Shown piece after piece: positions 10,980 to 24,433 of a DNA stretch of 64,000 nucleotides. A model generated the notes under the pieces. The model was not told the DNA's origin. It made no database searches and saw nothing but the letters and a program-made list of their open reading frames with translations. Position 1 is the stretch's first letter. Every line of letters starts with the position of its first letter. The position numbers and the translations under genes are program-made. Origin of the DNA: Clarireedia homoeocarpa (lineage: Eukaryota > Ascomycota > Leotiomycetes > Helotiales > Rutstroemiaceae); assembly GCA_001465935.1 (NCBI GenBank), contig LNKV01000009.1:682001-746000 (forward strand), given 5' to 3'.

Positions 10980-13900
10980 TCACCTCTTCTTGCTCCCCTT
11001 CCCACCCCTACCACTACCACTCTTTCCCTTATCTCCCTTGCCACCAGACGCACCAGCCGAGCCACCGGCCATCATAACTCTAACCTTACTTACAGGTACG
11101 ATGTTGGTAACCTCCTCCGGCTTCCATCCTTTAATCAATTCCACCTCACGAGGCCACATTCTCTCCGTGTCTCGGCTCTCGTCATCAACCTTCCCTTTAG
11201 ATCCAGCATCCACAACCCACTTACTGAGGATTTCTCTTACGGCTTTTCCTTTCTTTTGCGCGCCGGGCTGTAACTTCGCCTTGTATTTATACTTGCCCAT
11301 CGCAGCCCATGGTGCACATACCGGGATTGCTTCTAAGATTTCGTCTCCTGGCAAAGGTAGACCGACAAAGGAATCCAATGAAGTCATTTTCTCAGCTTCA
11401 GTGTCCTCCAGAGTCTCAATGCCCTCTTCTAACATCAATTTCCGAATCTCCTCATGCTCAGCTGTTTCCTTTTGAGTTCTTTCGTGCTGTGCTCGCCTAC
11501 GCTCTCGCTGAAAAGCAAGTTCGGCTTCTCGAGCTGCCTTAGCCTTTGCTTCAGCCTCGGCTTTCTCCCGGCCAGCCGCTGCACCAATAAGTATTTGTGC
11601 AGCAATGCGGTCTTCCTCATCTTGGTCTTTGTACTTCGTGGCTATTTTCTTAGCCTTTCCTCTTTGGCCTCGCTTTGCGGGTGCAGGTCCTTTCTTCGAT
11701 GTAGCTTGACCAGATGGTCGCTGCTTTCCTGTTGCTGGCTGTGAAGCATCAAGTGATTCATCTTCCGATTGATCCACCTGAGCATCAGCGGCTGGCAATT
11801 GCGATGGTTTATCATTGATGTCGAGATCCACTAATTGCTGTTGAGGTGGTCCATTTGTACTGTCGCCGTCTTTCTGCTGACTTTGCAAGGGATTAGAATG
11901 CACGTCAGTATCTTCCTCATCATTGTCAGAGTCATTGCTTTCGTGCTCCTCTGTCTTATTCGTATCAGCTGAAGCACTAGGCGCATCGTTGTCCGACTGG
12001 TTTTGCTCATGCACAGAGCCTTGCTCAGACATGGCGTCATCGACAGGTGCAGTAGCTTCTGTTAGGCCATCCAGTGTATCATCGTCATGAAGTCTATGCT
12101 TGACATGCCTAGCTTTGCTCTCTTCGCTAATTTGGAACAAAACACCAAAACCAAGAAGAAGTTGTGCTGGAGGTAAGAAGTTCTTCTTTCCACGAACCAT
12201 GAAACTACCAGTTGGCAAGAACTCGCCGGTAGGTGCAGACTTTGAGACTTGATCTGCGTTTACCCACCATGCCGACATCCCTGCTTTGGCGTCCCATGCA
12301 TTTGACGTGGCAACTGCTAGGGTGCCAGCTTGAGAAAGAGTCTGAGGGGGGATTGGAGCATCTGGAGTTTTTGCGTTGTTCCGGATAATGACAGTGGCTG
12401 CGCCGTGCATGTCGGCATGCAAATAAACATCGCCCTTCCTCAAGTACTTCTTGTATAATGTCTCGTTCTGCTGAGCATCTTTGCCTGCAAGTACCATGTA
12501 ACCATCACTAGAAATGAACCAAATGAACTTTTCGAACCACATCTGCTTCCTAACCGGCCGCAAAATTGCCTTTTCTTGCTTCAATCCTTTCTTTAGATCT
12601 TGCGTAATCTTCGCTTCGGTACTCTTTAAAGCTTTGGATGAGGACTGTAACGTCTTTTGCTCTTTCTCTGCTGCCGACCGTCGTTGTTCAAAGTACTCGC
12701 GCGCGTTCGCCCAGGGAGACAGAGAAAGGTTTATGTCGATCGACAATCGAGAATCTGTCGTTTTACCCTTGGCTCCCTTGGCAGGTGTCTCTTCCTGATC
12801 ACTATCGGATACATCACTATCCGTTTCGTAAGATGAATCTTCTTCTTCTATGAAGACTTCTTCGTCTAATAAAAGTGTGATTGTATTTTCGTGTAATTTC
12901 AGTGGGAGCTTGATGACCATAGCTACAGGATTGTTGCGTTTCTGTTCCAGTTCGATCAGTCGACCAATCTCAACCCAGTCCATCCCCTGAGCAATCAAGC
13001 CATTCACAGCATTTGTGGCTTCTTGCACACGTTCGACATTTGCTTGTAAGGCAGCCGCTTTGCGCTCGTTCAGCGCTTGAATTTCCTGCAGTCCACCCAA
13101 CCGTTTAGCCTGGTCATTTCGCGCGGCCTCGATTTTCTTCTTTGCATTCAATTCTCTTTCCTCAAGACGAGACTCTAATCGTTGTCCTTCAATGGAAGAA
13201 AAGAACTCATCCACAGTCTTGTTGAAGCCTTCGAATGTCAAGCAAACCAAGGACGGATCCTCCTCAAATTGCTGTGGTTTGAATGGATGAAAATCATCAT
13301 AGTGCAAACCCTTTCGATCCTCTATCCGATCAGAATCCGATACACCTTGGCTATCCTTCTTCTTCGCAATAATATACCCTTTTGCAACCTCCGAGCTGGT
13401 TATTTCCTGGACCACTCGTTGAGCCTCTTGAAGCGATTTCATCAAATGATCCAAAAGACCTTCATCTTGCAAGACTTCAGCTGGCTTCAATGAGGCGTTG
13501 AAGTTGGTGATGCGCATGGCATGGTCGACAAGCATAGGGGGAAACTCTGTAATAGAGACGGCCAGTGCTTTCCGCAGTGCATCGGAAGCCTTTTTCTTCG
13601 ACTTCTTCGCATTTGCAGATCCATCCTCCCCTTTATCTACAGCTTTCTGAAGTGCCTCCTGAAGGCGCTCCTTCGTCAGGGCCGGTACACCTCCATAGTT
13701 TTGTCGGTTTTCCAGCGAGTATTTCAGCCCAACACGCAGTTCTTCCTGTGCTTCACCAGGATCGACCACTCGTAGCAGAGAAAGTATGTTCAGATCCTTA
13801 TCCGTAAGAATTATATTACCACCGGCATAGAACTCGAGATATAGTTTGTACTGTCCCTCGCTGAATTGGAACTCGATAATGCGGTCCGTCCCAATCTGCG

Positions 13901-14242
13901 AAACCTGGGTGACCCGTCTTGTCTTAAGATATTTCCTTAATTTCTGAACAAATATACTCGGCGCAGCAGCGGTAGCTCTGGAGAAGGCTGTGAGATGACA
14001 TCTGAAGCCCGAGTCTATAATGATTTGTTGTTTGTTGTCCGGTTTTGCGAATTTCACTAAGAAAATCTTCGAAGAAAGGTCATAGATGTTGGAAACGCGC
14101 AACGAAACCAAGGCGTTGGAAAGCTCATGGGCGATGACCTGAGTAAAGTAAGGTTAGTCCCTTCCCAACGAAGATATGCTGGGTATAATAGACGAGGTAA
14201 TTAACCTGCCTTCACATCAATAGAAGAAAATCGCTGCTTCAT
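10980..14242 (-). CDS. RQC2: Rqc2/NEMF homologue, ribosome quality control complex subunit 2
   Basis: Binds peptidyl-tRNA on the stalled 60S subunit, recruits the Listerin-type E3 ligase and directs C-terminal Ala/Thr (CAT) tailing. Exons 14210-14242 and 10980-14138 join in phase 0 to 1063 residues. NFACT-N comes first, with Asp9 (MKQRFSSID) and the Asp96-Arg97 pair (GTDRIIEF), matching yeast residues needed for CAT tailing. Coiled-coil-rich segments lie at about 340-400 and 500-560, an NFACT-R (DUF814) block at about 560-680 (WFEKFIWF, DGYMVLAGKDAQQN, DVYLHADMHGAA), then an acidic low-complexity linker, and an NFACT-C-like end at about 965-1040 with a Gly/Lys-rich tail. The intron must be spliced AAG|GC..AG to keep the conserved MKQRFSSIDVK-VIAHELS junction, so it appears to be a GC-AG intron. 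Confidence 0.95.
14139..14209 (-). other. Probable GC-AG intron of RQC2
   Basis: The 71-bp intron starts GCAGGT and ends CTCAG. Using the nearby GT four bases downstream would shift the frame. The GC donor gives the conserved protein junction exactly. Confidence 0.75.
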
Positions 14243-14817
14243 CTCGTCGTCGTGGCCAAAAATGATGATTCTGACAAACAGGATGTAATGGTGGGGCAGA
14301 AATAAAGCTGTCGATGATGTCGCTCTTGCGCTTTGTGGTGTTGATGGTCACCGTACAATATCATATTTACCCGTCAGCTCTTTTTGCTATACAAGCACCA
14401 GAGCCTAGCTAGCGCAATAGTAAAGGCAAGATTAGACTTCGGATGAAACTCGACTCTCCTCCCCTTAACAATGCGCTACTAAAGTATCCATCCCTACTAG
14501 ATACTCAAAGCTCTGAATAGCTTCAATATCACTTACTTTTACTAAACCTAATTTGCGAGCGGTAAAGTTTGAAAGCTATATAAGACCTTGATTGCGGAGT
14601 ATCTCGGATACAAATTCTCGTATTTTGAGTGTTCAAAACCCCTTGTTTACATCCTGGGTACTTTACGAGCTCCAGTAGCAAAACCCACCTAATAACCTTT
14701 TGTAGAGGGGAGAGGAGAGGACTTCGTACAAGTATACAATTAGAAATGGCAATGAGAGCCGGTACAGTTCCGGCTTCGTGCGCACAGGTACCGTACCAGC
14801 GGACAATCCAGTGTCGT

Positions 14818-14856
14818 GTACTGGTAGAGCACTGGTAGAGTACTGGTAGAGTACTG
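14818..14856. repeat. 11-bp tandem repeat
   Basis: Three copies of GTACTGGTAGA (one with a GC start) plus a partial fourth, in the divergent promoter. Confidence 0.8.
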
Positions 14857-15242
14857 CATGAACCAGGAACAAGATCAGTCGATCATCATCCGACTCGGAA
14901 AGTCAATTGGCCCTCGTACTTATGCTGTTTTCGGTATGGCAGTTGAGCTGCAGCACGCCTCATAGCTCATCCCGTAGCCTATCTTCCTCCAATTCAATCT
15001 AACAAGATTACATCGCATCACGAAAACGTTCCTATCAATCCCCATGCAGGATCGCGTGGATTCATGATGACATGGTCGATTTGAGTTGCATAATGACCAG
15101 GGACAATGAATGAACTTCTTGATAGAGCAAGGTAACTGCATAATTGACCTTCCGAATCTACAACAAGTGTTGTGGGGTACAATTGTAGTGATGGAGACCC
15201 TTGCCACCACACGGAGCTTCAATTAAGCTTGAAATAAAGTCT

Positions 15243-15250
15243 TATAAATA
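15243..15250 (+). promoter_or_regulatory. TATA box of the sedolisin gene
   Basis: TATAAATA lies 68 bp before the ATG at 15318, followed by a CT-rich tract as in many fungal promoters. Confidence 0.5.
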
Positions 15251-15317
15251 CATCTCTCTCAATCTCAAGTCTGGGAAACTCAGTCAAGGAGTTCAATTGA
15301 TCCGTCATCAAATCAAG

Positions 15318-18300
15318 ATGAAGCTGTCAATTTTCGCCTCGCTTGTCCTCATTGTCCCAGAGGCATTTTGTGCTCCAAGTGTCAGTTCGTCACTCGTTCT
15401 ACATGAGAAGCGCCATGCTTCTAATAACGGCTGGATCAAGCGCGACAGGATTGACAGTGCAGTCAAACTTCCTGTGAGAATTGGTCTATCGCAAAGGAAC
15501 TTGGAGAAGGGCCATGAATTTCTCATGGATGTGTGAGTAATATTAGTCTCATGTGTTGCTCTATGCTAACCTTCCGCTAGTTCCCATCCCAGTTCCCCCA
15601 ATTACGGGAAGCATTGGACTGCTGAACAAACACATGAGATGTTTGCTCCTTCAATGGAAACAATTGAGGTTGTTCGAAATTGGTTGGTTGGTTCAGGAAT
15701 AGATTCTCGTCGAATTGTCCATTCTGATACCAAGGGCTGGTATGCGTTTGATGCTACCGCTGGGGAACTTGAGAAGTTGCTCAAAACCCAGTACTTTACC
15801 TACGAACACTCCTCCAAAGACGAATTGGCTGCAGCCTGTGACGAGTAAGTGATTATCCTCTCGATCCTCTAGACAGAAGCTCTAGGTGTATCTTTTGGGT
15901 CTAGCCATTCTTGATACAAAGTACGGAAAATGCAATATTGACATCCGGCAGATACCACCTTCCCGCGCATGTCAGGCCACATGTCGATTACATTACTCCT
16001 GGAGTCAAGCAAATCATAACCAAGAAAAGAAGTCTTTCCAAGCGCGGCAAAGGTAAAGATCATAGGCCACCTCTACGACAACCGAACAAGAATTTTTACT
16101 GGCCATCCAATGGGAACGATAGCTCTCTAGCGACCTGTGATAAAGTCATTACTCCAGCATGCGTCAAGGCTTTATATAAGGTACCCCAAGCCACCAAAGC
16201 CAATCCTACAAATGCCATGGGTATTTTCGAAGAAGGTGATTTCTACGACCAAGAAGATCTTAATTTATTCTTCGCCAACTACACTCCATATATTCCTCAA
16301 GGCACCCATCCGACTCCGAACTTCATCGATGGAGCGCAAGCACCTGTAAATGTGTCTGAAGCCGGAGGGGAAAGTATCTTGGATTTTCAATTGGCGTATC
16401 CTTTGGTCTATCCGCAAAAGCTTGTTCTCTACCAAACTGATGATATCAATTATTCGAATGAGCATCCTACAGTTGGAGCTTTCAATGTTTTCCTTGATGC
16501 CATCGACGGTGTAAGCAGTGTGTCATTCTTTATGCCAGGAAATTGCTGACAATCCATAGTCATACTGCACATATTCAGCCTACGGCGAAACAGGGAACGA
16601 TCCTGTTCTCGATCCAACCTATCCAGATCCTGCACCGGATGGATATAAAGGCAAATTAATGTGTGGTGTCTACAAGCCCACCAATGTTGTCTCGACATCG
16701 TACGGTGAAGCGGAGGCTGACTTGCCTGAATACTACATGAGGAGACAATGCAATGAGTAAGTTTCGCATCGAATTCAGCAGTGAATGGATATGCTGATTC
16801 AGACCCAGATTTTTGAAACTTGGTCTTCAAGGTCATACAATCATATATTCTTCGGGTGATCAAGGTGTAGGTGGATTTCCGAACGATGCATCGGTTAGTG
16901 GATGTTTAGGACCAGATGCAACGATTTTCAATCCTCAGTTTCCTGTTAAGTACGTTCTTTTCTACCATTCTGCCCTGCTAGACGTTTTCATCTTACATCC
17001 TCATCAACGCCAATACGTTTCACTTCCCCAGCATCAGCTCCTTCTCGCCACTGAAATCTTCCCCAACGTCGACAATTTCCCGTCCTCTCACCTTACTATC
17101 CGCTACTTCCACATTAAACCCCTCACTAACACAACCAACAGCTGCCCATACGTAACAGCAGTCGGCGCCACAAAAGTTTACCCCGGCCATACAGTATATG
17201 AACCTCAACCCGAAAGTGCAGCGAACGACCTTGCCGGTGCACCATATCGCAATGCCTACTCCTCTGGTGGTGGATTCAGTAATGTTTACAACACTCCTGA
17301 TTATCAAAAGAATGCGGTAGCTACGTGAGTTGATCTTCGGTTTGGGTGGGGGGGGGGGCGGCGGTTTCCTAAGACATTTCGATCTCTTTTGTTTCTTCTT
17401 CCCTCTCTTCGTCTCAACATCTGCTCTCTCATCCTCTCATACCGCTCAACTTCACTTTCCATCTTGCTTTACCCTCTACACTCCTCTCCCCACCACCCAT
17501 CCCTTCACTAAGCCCCCTAACTAACACCCCTCCTCACACAGCTACTTTAATGCTCATTCCCCACCCTACCCCTACTACCTCGGCAACCCGGGCAACCTCA
17601 CCTCCCCCAGCAACCCCAACTCCACATCCCTCGTCGGTGTCTACAATCGTCTCGGTCGCGGTATTCCGGATGTATCTGCCAACGGCGACAACATCGCTAC
17701 GGTCCTAGGTGGCAAAGGTAGTCTGAGTGGTGGGACTAGTGCTAGTATGTATTTCTTCTCCTACTTCTTCTTCTTCTTTTTCTTTTCTCTATTCTTGGCG
17801 GAATTTTCGCGTTTAGTACGTGTTCTCGGAGTAGATAATGCACGTTAGGAGATCAGGAAGGTCTCTGCGACTGGTATTTATCTAATCTGATGGGTCGAAA
17901 GAAGCGATTTGAGTTTTTGATGCTAATGCGATGTAATGGAATAGGTGCACCTATATTCGCCTCAATCATCAATTTGGTTCGTCTTTCTCCCTTCTTTACC
18001 CATCTATCTCTCTCCATCCTCTCCCCTCCTCATTTTCTATTCCATCCTCATCCTCATCCTATCCCCACCCTCACCCCAAACCCATCCATCAACTAACCCC
18101 CCATCTCCCCCACCCCACAGATCAACGAAGAACGCCTCGCAGCCCAAAAATCCCCCGTCGGGTTCATCAACCCCGTCCTCTACACCCACCCCTACGTCCT
18201 AAACGACGTCGTCAACGGAAGCAATCCCAACTGCGGCACCAATGGTTTCAGCGCTGTTAAGGGGTACGTTCTTCTCCCTTCTCCCCTCTCCCTCCTCCCC

Positions 18301-18415
18301 CCAACCCCTCAATAAAACCCATCCAACTAACCCCCTTTCTAGATGGGATCCCGTAACCGGCCTCGGCACCCCCAACTACCCGAAGATGCTCGAGCTCTTC
18401 CTGAGTCTCCCATAA
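15318..18415 (+). CDS. Secreted sedolisin-family serine peptidase (S53, tripeptidyl-peptidase type)
   Basis: Acid peptidase that cleaves proteins or N-terminal tripeptides outside the cell. Ten exons join in frame to 671 residues: 15318-15532, 15581-15844, 15952-16510, 16560-16756, 16803-16949, 17142-17324, 17542-17744, 17945-17976, 18121-18263 and 18343-18415. A signal peptide ends near FCAP. The pro-domain (HWTAEQTHEMFAPS and following) is separated from the catalytic domain by a basic linker around 180-197 (KKRSLSKRGKGK), a likely processing site. The sedolisin catalytic residues are readable: Glu300 and Asp304 (GGESILDFQ), Asp431 (SSGDQGVGG) and Ser588 (SGGTSAS). A C-terminal GWDPVTGLGTPNY block is the family's calcium-site region. 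The introns from exon 5 onward are long (about 80-220 bp) and pyrimidine-rich. All active-site residues are kept. Confidence 0.93.
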
Positions 18416-19380
18416 AACAAAAACCAAAACAAAAACTCCTCCCATCCATCCCTTCCCCCCATCCATCCATCCATCCATCCATCCATCCATCCCAACCCCC
18501 CTTATACTTGTACCTGTACTTCCCATTCCAGTAAAGCAGCAAGCAGGAAAAGAGGAAAAAGAGAAAGGCCTCACTTCACCTCCCCCCACATACACACATA
18601 CATATTACATAGAAACGACACAATACACACAAACGAGCAACCTAACTCAACCTAACCTAACTTAACTTATGATTCATTCTACTTACTGTATATATATATA
18701 TATATATATATATCAAAATTTGAAATTAAACTGTTACATACAATACATACAGTACAAGAAAGACAGATAAACAAGCAAGCAAAGAAGTAAGCAAGCAAGC
18801 AAGCAAGGAAAGTATTTAAAAAAAAAAAATCATCATCCTTATATAGACCACTGCCACTACCACTACCACTACCACTACGATCGTCATTAAATCAAATCAA
18901 ATCAAATCAAATCAAATCAAATCAAATCAAATGGTATCAATATTCATCAAACATATTCTCATATCTCAGAAAGGAAATTTCTTCTCTCAAGAAGGAATTT
19001 AGAAAAATTACATGTCCTGATAGAATATTATATCATTGGCTTCTCCTTCTCGCCTAAGAATCCAATCCCATCTTAAACAATTACACTCGTCTTGTCATCT
19101 TCTTCCCATATCCAACCAATGTAAATGAACCCAAAATCTCATCAATAAAACATATACTACAAAACCCCCTTATTTTCCTGCACAAAACAACCAGTGGATA
19201 TCATATTAATGTCACAACCCCCAAAGGAACATTCCCCTTCCATTCCTTTCCTTTGCCACCCCAGCAAAATCACAAGATAAATTAAATCGTAAAAACCAAG
19301 GTTTTCTTGTCGCTGTGAAACGGTAACAACATCCACTCATGCCAAATGCAATTCTCTCATAATCCAAAAAAATCACCACA
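18416..19380. other. Intergenic between convergent genes, microsatellite-rich
   Basis: 3' flanks of the sedolisin and DUF8035-like genes. Simple repeats: CATC units at about 18460-18491, TA at about 18688-18713, GCAA at about 18774-18808, CCACTA at about 18848-18877 and AATCA at 18889-18931. No gene. Confidence 0.7.
18889..18931. repeat. AATCA pentanucleotide repeat
   Basis: About eight uninterrupted AATCA units. Confidence 0.85.
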
Positions 19381-22235
19381 TCATAGAGCGCCACTCATAA
19401 CATGTTCATCAGCATATGCCGAGCGTTTCCCTGGAGCAGCTTCCAACATCTTTGGTCGATCTTCATCATATTCTTCCGAAGTGTCGCTTTCGCTGTAATG
19501 ACGACCTCGACCGTGTTCGCTTCTCTCATGCTTTTTTCTTTCACGACGGGCACGACGACGAGCCTGATACTCTTCCTCTTCTCTTGCGGCTATAAAAGAA
19601 CGTTAGTAATGACTAAATGCGGGCGAACTGCACTAAACATACCTCGAATCTGCTGCGTAGCAGTAGCATAGGCTTGAATTTCCTCTCTACTCAAGACTCT
19701 GAGCACAATGACGAAATCCTCCCTAGCTTCATATCTCTCCTTTCCAATTTCCAACGCTTCAGGGTTGACTAACTTCCTAGCAATCTTTGTCCATCGAGCA
19801 TCTGGAGGAACGCCATCTTTCTTGGCATCTTTGAGTGGAGCCACACCTTCCCTAATCGGTGAAGGATCCTCAGGGAATTTCTCACGAGGTTGACGAAGGA
19901 TACCCTTGACGGGCTTTTCTTCGGGCTTCTCTCTTGGTGGTGGAACCACTTCGGTTTGCTTATTGTCATTAGCTGCTGATGGCTCATGACGGCCACGATC
20001 CTCTTTGTTTAACTCTGCTCGCAACTCTGCTACCTCGCGCATATCCTTGGTTATGGATTGTCGACCAATCGGTTTGCTGGGCACAGCCAATGGTTCGGGA
20101 GATGGTTGTCTTGGAGGTGGTTGGGCTGCTGAGGCTGCGGCTGCGTATACTGGTACTGGCTCCTTTTGCTCGGGAGCGTCCTGACCAGCAAGAGCCTCTT
20201 TGAGTGCTTTGAGATCCATTGTATCTCTAGGGTTGAAAGGTGCAGCTGCGGCCCCAGAGATGCGCCGAGGACGGCGGCGGTGGTTGGTGCCTTCATCCGA
20301 GGTTTCTGAGTGAGAGTCATGTGTCGTGCCATTCGTGGTCCCTTCATGGCGAGGACGATCTTCTGAAGAACTTGGTCTCTCTTTAGGGTCGCGGCCGCTA
20401 AGATCCACATGTGCGCTATCAGGCGAGTGTCTGTCTTTGCCGTCACGAGCAATATCACGTGGCGCATCTTCTCTGTGCCGCGACTCCCTGGGCTTCTCCT
20501 CTTCTTCATGGCGCCGTGATTCTCTCGGAGGGGGAGTGACATCGTCATCTCTGTGACGCCTCTCCCTAGTATCTCTACCACTCAGCTCACCAGATTCCCT
20601 TTCCATATCACGGCGCCGTCTTTCTCTTCCGTCTCTGCGATCTGACCTATCAGAACCCGAGTCTCGGTCGTCATCTCTGTGGCGGCGTTCTCTCATCTCT
20701 CGAGGAGAAGCTTCATAATCGTCCCTGTCGTCACGGTCCCGGCGTCTGCGCGGCTCATCATCATATTCTTTGCGTCTTCTTGGCTCATCTCTGTCGTCTC
20801 TATCATCTCTGTCTTCTGGTTTCAAGCTATTGGCCATAGCTCCAAGACTAAGAGCAGCCGAAGCAATGCTAAGTCCTGTTGCAACTTTCTCATGAGTGCT
20901 GCTCTTCTTTTCACGTCGTTCTTCCATATCTCTTTCACCTCGCTCAGCCCGTTCTCTTTCGGGTCGGGGGGACCTCTCGCGCCTGTCGCTCCTCTCACCC
21001 CTCTCGCCTCTATCCGTTCGCTCCGGCTTGCTTGCAGGTCGCTCTGGGCGATCTTGTCTCTCGGGACGTAGACCAAAGCCTCGCTGCTCAACCGAATCCT
21101 CATATCTGTCATGCTTATGGTGTGATCTTCTGTCGCGTGGATCATCATCACGGGCTTCGTAATGATCATCTCGGACCTGTCTCATTTCCCGATCGTCTTG
21201 GTACATCGATACTGGACGCCGCGTAGAAGATCTGCGTTTGGCAACCTCGGCTTCAAACGGAGCTGGAGGCTCCATGCGAGCTGGTCGCTGGATAGGATCT
21301 ACTGGGGCGACATGTGGGACTGGCATTCTGACTTGAGGAGGTTGCTCCCATGATTGAATTCTGTCAAAACCACGAGTCGTGGGTGGTGGTCCGCGTTCCC
21401 GATTGTCATAAGATCTAGGAGAAGCGACTTCTCCGTACCCTGTAATGCTGACCGGTCTGGATGATCTTCCACTGGCATCGAAGCTATCCCGGCGAGCCTG
21501 TCTGGAACTATTGTTCATCAGATCGTACTGAACCAAGTCTCTTGGGTTGGTATAACCATATCCATCCTCGCCATAATCGTCTGCAACTGTGTCAGGATGT
21601 CGCACCATAGTCGCTGGATAGGTCGCTCGCTCGCGTGGTCTTGACGTACTGGTGGGACTTGTGTAAGCTTGTCCATCTCTAACACTATTGACTCGTAGAT
21701 GGCTTGGTTCCCGTGGCTCCTTTGATGAACGGGTTATGTCCGCATCGTCCACCGAGGCGCTACTGTACTTATTTCGGTGGTGATGGTGATGACTTTTGTC
21801 GTGTCTCGAAGAAGAAGCCGGAATCGCATAATAATCCTCTTGACTACTGCGATATGGACTTTTCAGGGAGGGACTGTTAGGCCTTACAACCGTAGTATGA
21901 ACAACCGGTCGATGTCTTGGCACAGCTGTGAATATTGTCGCACCACCAGGTCCCGAATCGACCGTGGAACTTCGTGTACGACTGGTAGAACGACTATCAG
22001 GTTTGACTTTATATGTAGTTGTCGTGATAGGACTACTAGATGTGCTGAAGCTTGAGCCACTGCTTCGAGGATTTTCGTATCGAGATAAGGGTACAACGTG
22101 ATGATGCTGAACGATAGTTGGATGACTGCTATGGCTGCTATGGCTGCCATATGAAATGTCCGACGGTAAACTTGCCCGTGCTGGATTCCATACTGGAGAG
22201 CGTGGTCGGGAATATCTGTTGTATCGGTCACTCAT
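19381..22235 (-). CDS. Large low-complexity fungal protein with DUF8035-like C-terminal domain
   Basis: Exons 19643-22235 and 19381-19589 join across a 53-bp intron to 933 residues. The N-terminal half is Ser/Arg/Tyr-rich and probably disordered. Residues of about 380-640 are densely charged Arg/Asp/Glu with many DRDD, RRD and ERR repeats. Near the end, a compact block (RWTKIARKLVNPEALEIGKE, then FVIVLRVLSREEIQ) matches my memory of the fungal DUF8035 domain, and the last exon adds a charged ARREEEEYQARRRARRERKK helix and an acidic end. Known: no established function for the family. Inferred: a nuclear or RNA-associated scaffold would fit the RE/RD-rich composition, but that is weak. The start at MSDRYNRYSRPRSP was chosen because the frame opens there. 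Confidence 0.8.
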
Positions 22236-24433
22236 TGTGATTATGCTTTGAATATTATGCCCTTGGGTTGGCGTTCGGATTGTTGTAGAACAGGTGTATG
22301 CGATAAGAAGAGAAGTGACGGAAATTTAAACAGCTGGGTAGTTTGGTGTATCTGGTCAGCTCCCTAGCGGCTTGCAGTCTAGCGGAAACAAGTGTAACAG
22401 TTAGCAATCATGCTGTTGTGAACGCCGCCAGCCCACTACTCACGATACGGAATGTGTGTTGTGGTGGGATGACAAACACTAATGGTAAAATAAATTTTCC
22501 GAATTCCACGCAGCGGATTCGGGGTCGTAAGGCTACCAATAATCGGCGGATAAGTGCAGGATCTTGAATGCAACGGATTTGCAAGCAATATATGTTTTGC
22601 AGGTTGCCTTTGGGTTGCCTTTCAATCGCAAGCTGACTAGTATAGGGTTATTGGTCGTAAAGGTCGAAGTGAGATTGTGGCGTATCTGTTGCCTGAAGTC
22701 GAGTTGTATGAAATCCAACCCCGCTGACTGACCGTAGCGTGGTGGGAGGTCGCCGTATATGTGGTTCGCTTTAAATAGAGTCGGCCTTCGTATTGGGTCG
22801 CACGAAGATATTTCTGCGGATGGCGACAAAACAATGAGGGGGAATGAGGGTAGGGAAGGCAAAGAAGGGAAGAGAAGGTAGGGTAGGGTAGGGTTTGGAT
22901 GGTGTAGAAAGAGAAAAGGGCAAATGTGCCAGAAAAGAAGAAAGAAGGGAATGGTATGAGTAACGGAAACTCTTCTCTTTTTTTTTTTTTTTTCACTTCC
23001 GCCGTATCCCGCGAGCTCTTTCTTGAATTTTTTGCACTTCTCTTCTGGTTGTCTGAGCGATGCTAAGAAATTTTGGAGTCCGGGAATGAAGGGAACAGAA
23101 GAGAGATGAGGTCCAGGGTGGGGGATATAGAGAGAGAGAGAGAGAGAGGATGAACGAGCAAGCCAAGATTGAAAAGATCGGATAATGTAATGTGATGTAT
23201 GAGCGCACAAGTCGATGTGGATGGGAAAAGTATGGCCAAGATAGTAGATTGGACCCCTCTTTGGCGTTGAAGGAAATGGAGGAAATGGAGTAATCTGGTT
23301 TGACGGTTGGCGAGGGAGGATTTCGTGGGAAAAAGGCACGGAATGGGTCTCGGATGGGGATGCTTTGATTGCTGATTTGATTGATTTGATGGATTTGACG
23401 GGATTTGATGGATGGCTCTCTCTTAGCTTCCCTTCGTACAAGTAAGCGCACAGACTATGGATGAGAGGTGCCACAACCTTGGATATGACGTTTTCGAGGC
23501 GACGGAGCGAAGGGAAGGGATTGGGAATGGGCACGGCAAAGGGATGAAGACTTCGTACTATGGATGAAGCGACGCGTTATGGCTCGGATGGCAATTCGCT
23601 GGCGATACTCGTACCATGCCCACTTGCTTTTGGGGCGGTTGATCTTGAGACTTTATGCGCGGATTGGGTGGGAAGGGAGATTGGGACGGTACACAGTATC
23701 CAAATCCATGCCTGGCTCATCCATCTTGTTTTATGTCCTTTCCCGCACCCACACACGCTCTCACCCACCCACGCTCTCTCAGTCGGCGAAAAAACGACGA
23801 CGATGATAGGTGGTAGGGGAGAGGGGAGAGGGGAGAGGGGAGAGGTCTCCGAAAGCTGGGGAGTAGACAGACAGTAGACAGACAGTATGTACCTTCATGA
23901 CACAATCCATGCTCCTTGGACAAATTCTCGTGGTACCGAGGGTGTAGAGAGAAACGCCACTTGCTGTCGCCGTACTTTGTTCCAGTCGCTCTTCCCATCA
24001 GCCATTCTACATAAATACTTCGCAAGTCGAAATCTCGGCCTATTTATCGAGTTTCCTATTGCGTGCATTTTCCAGAACATCCCAAGAATCCATCCGCTCC
24101 TCTTTTTACTAGAGTATGTAAGACTTACAAGTCTCATCTGTACCAACCATGTAACGTAAGCTGTGTCCACATATCATGCCCAAGCAAACCCATCGGCTCC
24201 TGTCTCCATGCGCATACTGTATCAAAGAGAAACATTCGCCCATCTCCCCTCTCATTGGGCTCCAAGATGGTTGGAGTCTCTCATGCAGGGCGTTTGGTGG
24301 AAGCGGTGCAAGTGGTGCGAGTGGTGCGAGTGGTGGGATCCTGGCTTTGGGCTGCAGAGATCCGCACTGCTTGCACAGGCAGATGATGCCTTACTGCAAC
24401 TGCAATCACGAAAGCCAAAGCACGGCCATCTTG

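Larger units (their letters stand above)
14243..15317. other. Divergent promoter region, RQC2 / sedolisin
   Basis: About 1.1 kb shared by two genes read away from each other. It holds an 11-bp tandem repeat at 14818-14856 (unit GTACTGGTAGA, three copies plus a partial) and a TATA box near the sedolisin start. No gene. Confidence 0.6.

Noticed and set aside
10771..11475. 234-codon plus-strand open frame
   Set aside because: Mostly antisense to the low-complexity C-terminal coding region of RQC2; no domain.
22870..22898. GGTAG/TAGGG repeats suggesting an interstitial telomere
   Set aside because: The unit is a pentamer GGTAG, not TTAGGG, and only about three copies are present.
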